From NCBI GenBank assembly GCA_027344745.1, contig DAHWIS010000043.1:1-7711 (forward strand): a DNA stretch of 7,711 bases. Direction: 5' to 3'. The notes beneath the pieces are model-generated. The model searched no databases. It saw only the letters and a list, made by a program, of their open reading frames with translations, and was not told the origin of the DNA. The position numbers and the translations under genes were made by a program. The stretch is from Microcaldota archaeon (lineage in GTDB: Archaea > Micrarchaeota > Micrarchaeia > Micrarchaeales > Micrarchaeaceae). Shown one piece after another: positions 1 through 5,776 of this stretch (within the stretch, counting starts at the first letter, position 1; the number at the start of each line of letters is the position of its first letter).

Positions 1-39
1 GTATATTTCCTTTTTGCACCTTTCACAAAACATATTCAT
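1..39 (-). CDS. 5' end of a probable zinc-ribbon protein (partial, runs off left edge)
   Basis: Reading the minus strand from ATG at 39 gives 13 open codons, MNMFCERCKKEIY, to the window edge. The CxxC followed by K-K-E-I looks like the first knuckle of a zinc ribbon. Archaeal MBF1 (multiprotein bridging factor) proteins begin in a similar way (CEICGKE-like), but many small archaeal zinc ribbons do too, so the family is not settled. A second in-frame ATG lies at 33. A GGGTG Shine-Dalgarno-like motif (minus strand, 50-46) sits 6 nt before the ATG at 39, which supports that start. The gene is divergent from the methylthiotransferase gene. Only 13 codons are visible, so an open frame by chance is possible. 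Confidence 0.4.
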   Translation of the reverse strand, partial: MNMFCERCKKEIY

Positions 40-45
40 TCATTG

Positions 46-50
46 CACCC
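46..50 (-). promoter_or_regulatory. Shine-Dalgarno-like site before the left-edge minus ORF
   Basis: On the minus strand, AAGGGTG followed 6 nt later by ATG (39) matches the GGTG core that pairs with the archaeal 16S rRNA 3' tail. It resembles the AAAGGTG in front of gatE in the same window. Confidence 0.35.
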
Positions 51-59
51 TTAAAGACG

Positions 60-89
60 TATTAAATATTTTACCGCTCTTTATAGAGC
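60..89. promoter_or_regulatory. Divergent promoter region with TATA-like boxes and a small dyad
   Basis: The 86-nt gap between the left-edge minus ORF and mtaB holds two AT-rich elements. One is ATTAAATATTTTA at 61-73. The other is GCTCTTTATAGAGC at 76-89, a 5-bp inverted repeat around TTAT. Read on the minus strand the second contains CTATAAAG, a good TATA box that would start transcription near position 55 and keep the GGGTG site in the leader. Read on the plus strand, TTTATAG at 80-86 would start transcription near 108-112, giving mtaB a short leader. The assignment rests on spacing and base composition only. Confidence 0.35.
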
Positions 90-125
90 ATGTACCATAG
101 ATTAGATTGATATCCTTTCCAGTAG

Positions 126-1151
126 ATGATTGTTATGCAAACATATATAAAAACTTATGGTTGTACGCTAAATCAGGCGGATAGCGATATCATTGTTGGA
201 ATCTTAAATGATGCAGGAATCAAACAGTCGCACGACGAAGATAACGTAGACGTAATAATAATGAATACCTGCACTGTAAAGGGTGTGACGGAGAGGAAGA
301 TACTCGAAAAACTCTCCCGCATGGACGGAAACGGGAAGAAAGTGATAGTAACGGGGTGCATGGCATCTGCAAACCCCGATCTTATAACTAAGTACGCCCC
401 TAATGCCAGCATCGTCACAATGCCAAATGTCGCACGAATACCAAGCATACTTGATTATATCGGTTCTGGGAAAAGGTATGTTATAGATAAATACGATGCG
501 GTGGACAGGGTAGCCGGCTTCAGACCAACAGGTTTTACAATAGCGAAGATACCGATAAGCGACGGATGTTTGAGCAGCTGTTCTTTCTGCGAAACCAAGT
601 TTGCAAGAGGCAGGCTCAATAGCTTCTCGGAAGAGCTGATAATCAATGCAATAAAATACAGCATAAAATCTGGTTCGAAAGAGATACAGATTGCATCCCA
701 GGATACAGGCGCATATGGATTAGACAAAGGTACAAACATAGCGAAATTGATGCATAAGATATCTAGAATAAATGGCGATTTCATGGTCAGGGTGGGCATG
801 CTCAACCCGGAGCATCTGGATAAATACATCACAGACATGATAGCCGCATTCGATGACAGAAGGTTTTACAGATTCGTCCACCTTCCGGTGCAGTCTGGCA
901 GCAATAGGATATTAAAATCTATGAGGAGAAATTATACCGTTGAAGGTTTTGCGGATATAGTAAGAGAGTTAAGGGCGGGAATAAAGGGGCTTTCGCTTGA
1001 AACCGATATAATAGTCGGATTCCCAGGAGAAACTGAAACAGATTTGGAAGCCACAATAAACCTTATGAACGATATAAAGCCAGATGTCACTAACATATCG
1101 CGCTTTGCAGCAAGGCCCCATGCATCGGCATCGCGGTTAGAGCAGATATAA
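126..1151 (+). CDS. mtaB: tRNA-t6A37 methylthiotransferase (MtaB/CDKAL1 type), MTTase and radical SAM part, ends at in-frame TAA
   Basis: This family converts t6A to ms2t6A at position 37 of ANN-decoding tRNAs, using two [4Fe-4S] clusters and SAM in the cytoplasm. The N-terminal MTTase domain has its three cluster cysteines: C13 (YGCTLNQAD), C49 (NTCTVKG) and C78 (VTGCMAS). The radical SAM motif is C148-x3-C152-x2-C155 (DGCLSSCSFC). Further family signatures follow: SQDTGAYG, RVGMLNPEH, HLPVQSGSNRIL and TDIIVGFPGE. The frame then meets TAA at 1149-1151, just after SRLEQI, yet the same frame continues as a TRAM domain to 1412. Ignoring the stop, the product is about 428 aa, the usual length for the family. 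A TAG just upstream (123-125) bounds the start. ATG 126 is the first start, but ATG 135 (MQTYIKTYGC) fits family N-termini better. No clear Shine-Dalgarno site is present. The gene may be inactivated, split, or affected by a sequencing error. Confidence 0.9.
   Translation: MIVMQTYIKTYGCTLNQADSDIIVGILNDAGIKQSHDEDNVDVIIMNTCTVKGVTERKILEKLSRMDGNGKKVIVTGCMASANPDLITKYAPNASIVTMPNVARIPSILDYIGSGKRYVIDKYDAVDRVAGFRPTGFTIAKIPISDGCLSSCSFCETKFARGRLNSFSEELIINAIKYSIKSGSKEIQIASQDTGAYGLDKGTNIAKLMHKISRINGDFMVRVGMLNPEHLDKYITDMIAAFDDRRFYRFVHLPVQSGSNRILKSMRRNYTVEGFADIVRELRAGIKGLSLETDIIVGFPGETETDLEATINLMNDIKPDVTNISRFAARPHASASRLEQI
1149..1151 (+). other. In-frame TAA inside the methylthiotransferase frame
   Basis: The codon series cag-ata-TAA-cca-gaa-gag-gcg-aag-gag-aga lies in one frame. 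The residues on both sides (LEQI, then PEEAKERS) match the continuous segment joining the radical SAM and TRAM domains of MtaB/MiaB-type enzymes (QLPxxxxKxRS in many members). The stop therefore replaces one residue without shifting the frame. The frame's own terminal stop is TAG at 1410-1412. Other genes here end in TAA and TGA, so codon reassignment is unlikely. Confidence 0.85.
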
Positions 1152-1184
1152 CCAGAAGAGGCGAAGGAGAGAAGTTCAAAGGTA

Positions 1185-1412
1185 TTGAGAGTCGCACGGC
1201 GGATACAACATGAGATAAACAATAGTTTTATAAATAAGAAAATTGATGTCTTAATAACTGAGGAGACACAAGCATCAATGAACGGAAGAACGAATTCTTA
1301 CAAGCAGGTAGTCATAAAAAAAACGGATGCATGCATTCCTGAAATCGGAAAGCGTTATGCCGCATCTGTGTATGCAGAGTCGGCAAATGTACTGTATGGC
1401 AAGATAATATAG
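1185..1412 (+). CDS. TRAM-domain C-terminal part of the methylthiotransferase (separated by the in-frame stop)
   Basis: This stretch is in the same frame as the upstream radical SAM part (offset 1059 nt, divisible by 3). It encodes the amphipathic linker and then a TRAM domain, an RNA-binding beta-barrel that helps MTTases hold tRNA. Typical features are KKIDVLITEE, NGRTNSYKQVVI, IGKRYAASVYAE and a final YGKII. Coding similarity resumes directly after the stop at 1152 (PEEAKERS), so the homologous region starts before the first usable start. The earliest candidate start is TTG at 1185. An AAGGAG at 1164-1169 lies 15 nt upstream, but it also encodes the conserved Lys-Glu of the linker. The next start is ATG 1278, inside the TRAM domain. 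It could be expressed as a stand-alone TRAM protein by re-initiation, or be the untranslated tail of a broken gene. Stop TAG at 1410-1412; gatD starts 8 nt later. Confidence 0.7.
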   Translation: MRVARRIQHEINNSFINKKIDVLITEETQASMNGRTNSYKQVVIKKTDACIPEIGKRYAASVYAESANVLYGKII

Positions 1413-1417
1413 TGATC
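1412..1417 (+). promoter_or_regulatory. Ribosome binding site of gatD (GTGATC)
   Basis: GTGATC overlaps the last base of the upstream TAG stop and lies 2 nt before ATG 1420. It complements the GAUCAC part of the archaeal 16S 3' tail. It supports ATG 1420 as the gatD start and translational coupling to the upstream frame. Confidence 0.45.
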
Positions 1418-1419
1418 GT

Positions 1420-2745
1420 ATGTATTCTGATGAAATATTGGATTTTTTAAAATCTGCAAAAATCAACATAGGAGATGAAATACGCGCCACGGCAAAGGAT
1501 TTTGGCATAGACGGAGAGATCATGCCAAATACCGAAGCCACACACCCTGAAATAATCGTGATAAAACTTAAGAATGGATATAACGTAGGCGTAAATTTCA
1601 GAAAAATAAAAATTACAAAAGTTAAATCAGGAAAGGGCATGCCTGAATTCCCTAAAGCTGAATTCAAACAGGATAAAAAACTCCCAAAGATATCATTGAT
1701 ATACACGGGAGGGACCATAGGCAGCAAGATAGATTACAAGACAGGCGGGGTTTACATGCTTGTGAAGCCCGAAGAGCTACTTTATGAGGTGCCCGAGCTT
1801 GCGGGCATAGCATGCATATCATCAAAAGAACTTTTTAGCATATCGAGCGAAGATATGTCTTATAGGGAATGGCAGGCCATTGCGAATGCAGTCGAAAAAG
1901 AGGCGATGGCAGGAGCAGACGGCATAGTGATAACCATAGGCACGGATACAATGCATTATGCTGCTGCGGCGCTGAGCTTCATGCTGAAAGACTTACATAT
2001 CCCGGTAGTTTTGACAGGATCACAGAGGAGCAGCGACAGGGGCTCGAGCGATGCGTTTATGAATCTGATATGCTCCACATATCTTGCAGCCAAGTCAAAC
2101 ATAGGCGAGGTAGGCATTTGCATGCACAGCTCAAGCTCCGATGACAAATGCCATTTTATAAGAGGCACAAAGGCGCGAAAAATGCACTCGTCAAGGCGTG
2201 ACGCTTTCAGACCCATAAATGATAGGCCTATCGCACTCGTCGATATAAAAGGCAATATTGAATACAGAAACAGCTACTCCAAAAAATCCAAAGACATTGG
2301 CAGGGCGATTACCGGGTTTCAGAACAGCGTAGCGCTTGTAAAAGCTTATCCCAATTCCACTCCAGATATAATAGATTTTTACTTACAAAAGGGGTATGAA
2401 GGCCTGATTATAGAAGGTACTGGACTGGGACATACGCCCACGTCTACGAAAGACAAAAATTATTCGTGGCTCCCTAAAATAAAGAATGCGGTAAGCAAGG
2501 GCATGATCATAGGTATGACTTCACAATGCATTTACGGCAGAGTGAACGAGAATGTGTACAGGAACTTAAGATTGCTAAGAAACGCGGGCGTAATATATTG
2601 CGAAGACATGCTTCCGGAAACTGCGTACATAAAGTTGGGATGGCTTTTAGGGAACTACAAAAAAGAGGATATCCCAAAGCTCTTGAATACCGATATAGCG
2701 GGAGAGATAAAGGAACGTTCCGAATATGACGAATTCCTTGTTTGA
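1420..2745 (+). CDS. gatD: Glutamyl-tRNA(Gln) amidotransferase subunit D (asparaginase-like)
   Basis: GatD supplies ammonia by hydrolysing glutamine or asparagine. Its partner GatE uses that ammonia to amidate Glu-tRNA(Gln) in archaea that lack glutaminyl-tRNA synthetase. The protein is 441 aa, the usual length. Residues 1-85 form the small beta-rich N-terminal domain specific to GatD, followed by a lysine-rich linker and an asparaginase I-type domain. Active-site elements are T96 in YTGGTIGS, T175-D176 in GTDTMHY, and probably K254 in TKARKMHSS. SQRSSDRGSSDA and EGTGLGHTP are also typical. One oddity is that the usual HGTDT signature reads IGTDT (I173). ATG 1420 is backed by GTGATC upstream. 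The gene follows mtaB by 7 nt and precedes gatE by 14 nt, so the three probably share one transcript. Confidence 0.96.
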   Translation: MYSDEILDFLKSAKINIGDEIRATAKDFGIDGEIMPNTEATHPEIIVIKLKNGYNVGVNFRKIKITKVKSGKGMPEFPKAEFKQDKKLPKISLIYTGGTIGSKIDYKTGGVYMLVKPEELLYEVPELAGIACISSKELFSISSEDMSYREWQAIANAVEKEAMAGADGIVITIGTDTMHYAAAALSFMLKDLHIPVVLTGSQRSSDRGSSDAFMNLICSTYLAAKSNIGEVGICMHSSSSDDKCHFIRGTKARKMHSSRRDAFRPINDRPIALVDIKGNIEYRNSYSKKSKDIGRAITGFQNSVALVKAYPNSTPDIIDFYLQKGYEGLIIEGTGLGHTPTSTKDKNYSWLPKIKNAVSKGMIIGMTSQCIYGRVNENVYRNLRLLRNAGVIYCEDMLPETAYIKLGWLLGNYKKEDIPKLLNTDIAGEIKERSEYDEFLV

Positions 2746-2751
2746 AAGGTG
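2744..2751 (+). promoter_or_regulatory. Ribosome binding site that fixes the gatE start
   Basis: GAAAGGTG overlaps the gatD TGA stop and ends 8 nt before ATG 2760. AGGTG complements the archaeal anti-Shine-Dalgarno sequence. This favours ATG 2760 over the upstream TTG at 2742, which overlaps the motif itself. Confidence 0.6.
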
Positions 2752-2759
2752 CACCCATT

Positions 2760-4640
2760 ATGACAAAAAAAGAGGGCATGATTGTGACTGACAACGGCAT
2801 CGGATATTACCATAGTATAGGATTTTTGTGCGGTTTGGAGATACATCAAAGGCTTGCCACTAAAAATAAGCTGTATTGCCAATGCGCCGCCAGCCCTCTA
2901 CAGACCGATGCAATGATATCAAACGTATACAGGCATCAGCGCGCGGTGGCCGGGGAATCCGGGAATATAGATATGTCTGCAAAATTCGAGGAGGCGAAGG
3001 ATAAGACGTTCAAATACAATGTATACAGAAACACATCGTGCCTTGTAGATATAGATGAAGAGCCACCACGTGACGTCAATGGAGAGGCATTGGATGCAGC
3101 ATTAGCCATAGCAAGTTCCCTAGATATGAAGTTCATGGACGAACTTGAACCGATGAGAAAAGAGGTCGTAGACGGAAGCAATCCGACTGCATTCCAGAGA
3201 ACCACGATAATAGGCATTGATGGAAGTATAAAAATAGGCAGTTATAGTATAGATATTCCAGCCGTTTCGCTTGAAGAGGAATCGGCAGGCATAGTCTCGA
3301 ATAGCGAGAATGCCACGGTATACGATACAAATAGGATAGGCATACCGCTTATAGAAATAGATACCAGCCCTTACATAGAATCGCCCGCACGGGCAAAAGA
3401 GATAGCGCTTAGGATAGGCACCTTACTTAGGGTATCTGGGAAGGTTCAGAGGGGCATAGGAACCATAAGGCAGGATGTCAATGTTTCTATAAAAGAAGGC
3501 GCAAGAGTAGAGATAAAAGGGTTGCAGGAGGTGGACATGTTAGATACGTTCGTGGAGAACGAAGTGCTAAGGCAGGTCAACTTGATTAAAATAAGGGACA
3601 TTTTATTAGGCAGGAAAGCGTCCGTAGGACACATAGTGGATCTGTCAGATTTATTGAAAAATACTTCGGTAAAAGTGATAAATAACAGCGCAAAAAATGG
3701 CGCAGTTATATTCGGCTTCAGGCTCATAGGATTTGACGGGATTCTAGGCACCGAGATTAACCCGAACAGGAGGCTTGGAAGTGAACTCGGCGATTACGCA
3801 AAGATGGCAGGGGTTAAAGGCATAATACACAGTGACGAGAACCTCGAACAATACGGCTTTACGATAAACGAGATCGAAGGTATAAAAAATAGGCTTTCCG
3901 TCGGTAGGGGGGATGCATTCATATTATTAGCAGGAGAAGAGCCCATTTCAAAAAAGGCGGCAGAGCTTGTCATTGAAAGGGCGGAATATGCGATGAAGGG
4001 GGTGCCTAAGGAGACGCGTTCGGCCCTTGATGCGGAATTAGGAACTACACGTTTCATGAGACCGCTTCCAGGGGGCTTTAGAATGTATCCGGAAACCGAT
4101 GCCAAACCCCTATTGCTCACTAAAACGATCATCGATAACGCCAGATTGTCCGCACCCGATATAGAAAAGGAGGTTTCAGCGCTCAAAAAAGATTTTGGCG
4201 ATGACGCATTGGCAAAACAGATGCTGCTTTCACCAAGATTGGTTGCTTATAAAAAGATTACTAATGGCATAAAAGTTGATCGGAAATTCGTTGCAAATAT
4301 GCTGCTCCAAAAATTTACGGAGATGAAAAGGCAGAATATAGATGTGGATTCTGTAGATGTAAGCTTGCTCGAATCCGTATTCAAGAAGTTTACCGAGGAA
4401 GAATTGACCAAGCAGGGAGTTGAAGAGGCGATAAGGAGGCTTGCGATTGGTGGAGGGACCATCGATGGCATAATAAAGGCCAACGGATTGGAGAGGATTT
4501 CCGGCAAACAGTTGGCATTGTTGATAAGCAGGATTAAAGGAGATGAAAAATTGGAACGATCACAGCTGATTAAAAAGATAATGGGCAAATACCGGTTCAA
4601 CATAGATGGAGCAGAACTCAATGAATTGCTGGGTAGGTAA
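2760..4640 (+). CDS. gatE: Glutamyl-tRNA(Gln) amidotransferase subunit E
   Basis: GatE binds and phosphorylates mischarged Glu-tRNA(Gln), then amidates it with ammonia from GatD. From ATG 2760 the protein is 626 aa, normal for GatE. The GatB-like kinase/amidase core starts with CGLEIHQRLAT (residues 24-34) and a C40-x-C42 pair, then CLVDIDEEPPRD, the Glu-rich VSLEEESAGIV and GTIRQDVNVSI. About residues 290-425 form the AspRS-like GAD insertion found in GatE but not in bacterial GatB (for example NPNRRLGSELGDYAK and GIIHSDE). The core resumes with RPLPGGFRMYPETD (434-447) and ends in a helical, YqeY-like tail that contacts tRNA. TTG 2742 would add six residues, but AAAGGTG before ATG 2760 makes that unlikely; ATG 2778 is a further alternative. 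The TAA stop lies 2 nt from the stop of the convergent M24 gene. Confidence 0.96.
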   Translation: MTKKEGMIVTDNGIGYYHSIGFLCGLEIHQRLATKNKLYCQCAASPLQTDAMISNVYRHQRAVAGESGNIDMSAKFEEAKDKTFKYNVYRNTSCLVDIDEEPPRDVNGEALDAALAIASSLDMKFMDELEPMRKEVVDGSNPTAFQRTTIIGIDGSIKIGSYSIDIPAVSLEEESAGIVSNSENATVYDTNRIGIPLIEIDTSPYIESPARAKEIALRIGTLLRVSGKVQRGIGTIRQDVNVSIKEGARVEIKGLQEVDMLDTFVENEVLRQVNLIKIRDILLGRKASVGHIVDLSDLLKNTSVKVINNSAKNGAVIFGFRLIGFDGILGTEINPNRRLGSELGDYAKMAGVKGIIHSDENLEQYGFTINEIEGIKNRLSVGRGDAFILLAGEEPISKKAAELVIERAEYAMKGVPKETRSALDAELGTTRFMRPLPGGFRMYPETDAKPLLLTKTIIDNARLSAPDIEKEVSALKKDFGDDALAKQMLLSPRLVAYKKITNGIKVDRKFVANMLLQKFTEMKRQNIDVDSVDVSLLESVFKKFTEEELTKQGVEEAIRRLAIGGGTIDGIIKANGLERISGKQLALLISRIKGDEKLERSQLIKKIMGKYRFNIDGAELNELLGR

Positions 4641-4642
4641 TG

Positions 4643-5722
4643 TTATAAGAAAATTCCACGATTCTTCTCCACAAGCACATCATCTTCAATCCTTACTCCC
4701 CCAAATCCATTTATGTATATGCCAGGCTCGTCACTCATGACCATGCCTTCTTTTATCGGCTTATGCACAAGTGAAAGCGCTACGTTGTCATGCACATCAA
4801 TGCCTATGCCATGACCTAACGCATGTATGAATTTCCCCTTGTATATGCCATTTTTTGCATGGTCTATATAGTTAGCAACCGCTTTGTGCACGTCCATGCC
4901 GTCTATCCGTGGCCTTATCATTTCCAAACCAAGAGCTTGTGCTTTTCTTACAGTCTCATACATATCTGACATTCTTTTATATTTTAGGCTTTTTTTGTCT
5001 GGTTTGTAGATAAATGTACGAGTTATATCAGCACAATAACCATGGTACTTTGCCCCAACGTCTAATATTACGAGATTGTTGGGCTTTAGTTTTGTATCGC
5101 CGGGCATATGATGGGGCAATGCGGTATTCGACCCGAATGAAACAATGCTATCGAATGCAGTCTTTTCTGCGCCGTTTTTCATCATCAAATAATCGAATTT
5201 TGCAGCAATCTGCTTTTCGGTTGTGCCATTCACGAAATCGGATTCTATTGATTCAAGCGCGGCCTTGGTAATCTTTACTGCCCGCTTTATATTCTCTATT
5301 TCGTCGGTACTTTTTATTTCTCTTGCCATATCGAATGCCTTCCCGGCGTCTACAATTTTTTTAGGATTTGCAGTTTTTTTGATAAACTTATAAAAGGCAT
5401 ACGGCAAAAATTCTTCGTTTACTGCTACAATCTTTCCGCTTGAGTATTGCCTTAGTATTTTTGACATTTCTTCCCTGCCGTTGAACTGAATGACTTCCAT
5501 TTCTTTGGGCTTCTGCTTGACGGCCAACCCATATTCCAATATGCTCGTCAACAAAACAATCTTTTCCCTAGTAGCAATTATAAAAGACATCTCGAATATG
5601 CCATTGTAAAAACCGCTAAGATATAGAAAATTACTGTCCATCTGCAGGGGATTCATTATTATTGCCGTATCGAAATCCGCGTAATCGAATATCTTTTTTA
5701 GCCTTGGCGATATGCTTTGCAT
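4643..5722 (-). CDS. M24 family metallopeptidase, Xaa-Pro aminopeptidase/dipeptidase type
   Basis: This cytoplasmic pita-bread metallopeptidase of 359 aa probably cleaves Xaa-Pro bonds in peptides. Residues 1-130 form the N-terminal creatinase/prolidase-type domain. Residues 140-359 form the catalytic M24 domain. All five dinuclear metal ligands are visible: D221 (LDVGA), D232 (ADITRTF), H304 (ALGHGIGIDVH), E332 (SDEPGIY) and E346 (VRIEDDVLV). The auxiliary histidines in ALPHHMPGD (204-205) and H311 fit prolidase or aminopeptidase P rather than methionine aminopeptidase. No signal peptide or membrane segment is evident. Dipeptidase versus aminopeptidase activity cannot be settled by eye. The C-terminus stops soon after the last ligand (EKNRGIFL), slightly shorter than many relatives. 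ATG 5722 has no Shine-Dalgarno site, consistent with a very short leader. The gene converges on gatE and diverges from nreA. Confidence 0.92.
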   Translation of the reverse strand: MQSISPRLKKIFDYADFDTAIIMNPLQMDSNFLYLSGFYNGIFEMSFIIATREKIVLLTSILEYGLAVKQKPKEMEVIQFNGREEMSKILRQYSSGKIVAVNEEFLPYAFYKFIKKTANPKKIVDAGKAFDMAREIKSTDEIENIKRAVKITKAALESIESDFVNGTTEKQIAAKFDYLMMKNGAEKTAFDSIVSFGSNTALPHHMPGDTKLKPNNLVILDVGAKYHGYCADITRTFIYKPDKKSLKYKRMSDMYETVRKAQALGLEMIRPRIDGMDVHKAVANYIDHAKNGIYKGKFIHALGHGIGIDVHDNVALSLVHKPIKEGMVMSDEPGIYINGFGGVRIEDDVLVEKNRGIFL

Positions 5723-5725
5723 TTT

Positions 5726-5741
5726 ATCAAATTAATTTGAT
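5726..5741. promoter_or_regulatory. 16-bp perfect palindrome in the M24/nreA divergent promoter (possible operator)
   Basis: ATCAAATTAATTTGAT is identical to its reverse complement. Allowing one mismatched pair (5725/5742), the symmetry extends to 5722-5745. It lies 4 nt upstream of the M24 start codon, close to where transcription of that gene would begin, and upstream of the nreA TATA-like box. A dimeric regulator bound here could repress M24 and affect nreA. No regulator is identified, and the AT-rich composition makes short palindromes more likely by chance. Confidence 0.4.
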
Positions 5742-5743
5742 TA

Positions 5744-5758
5744 AAAAAGGATAAATAT
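5744..5758. promoter_or_regulatory. TATA-like promoter element serving nreA and possibly the M24 gene
   Basis: On the plus strand, AAAAAGG (5744-5750, BRE-like purine run) is followed by ATAAATAT (5751-5758). The box is centred about 22 nt before the nreA ATG, suggesting a leaderless or near-leaderless mRNA. No Shine-Dalgarno site precedes that ATG. Read in reverse, the same box (ATATTTAT) is centred about 32 nt before the M24 ATG, giving a leader of only a few nucleotides. It may drive both genes. Confidence 0.45.
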
Positions 5759-5776
5759 CTGCTTGGAAAATCTAGT

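Noticed and set aside
126..1412. TAA read as a sense codon under an alternative genetic code
   Set aside because: gatE, the M24 gene, nreA and the HAD gene all end in TAA at the family-expected C-terminus, so TAA works as a normal stop here.
1869..2144. 91-aa plus-strand open frame inside gatD
   Set aside because: It lies entirely in another frame of a strongly supported gatD, its sequence is Arg/His-rich and low in recognisable motifs, and it has no start signal.
2742..2759. TTG at 2742 as the gatE start
   Set aside because: It overlaps the gatD stop and the AAAGGTG ribosome binding site. ATG 2760 is 8 nt after that site and gives a normal GatE N-terminus.
3794..4621. Long minus-strand open frames opposite gatE
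   Set aside because: They are shadows of the gatE coding strand, rich in Ser, Leu and Phe from reversed codons, with no conserved motifs or promoter.
5014..5271. 85-aa plus-strand open frame opposite the M24 gene
   Set aside because: It is antisense to the catalytic core of a well-supported peptidase and has no recognisable domain.
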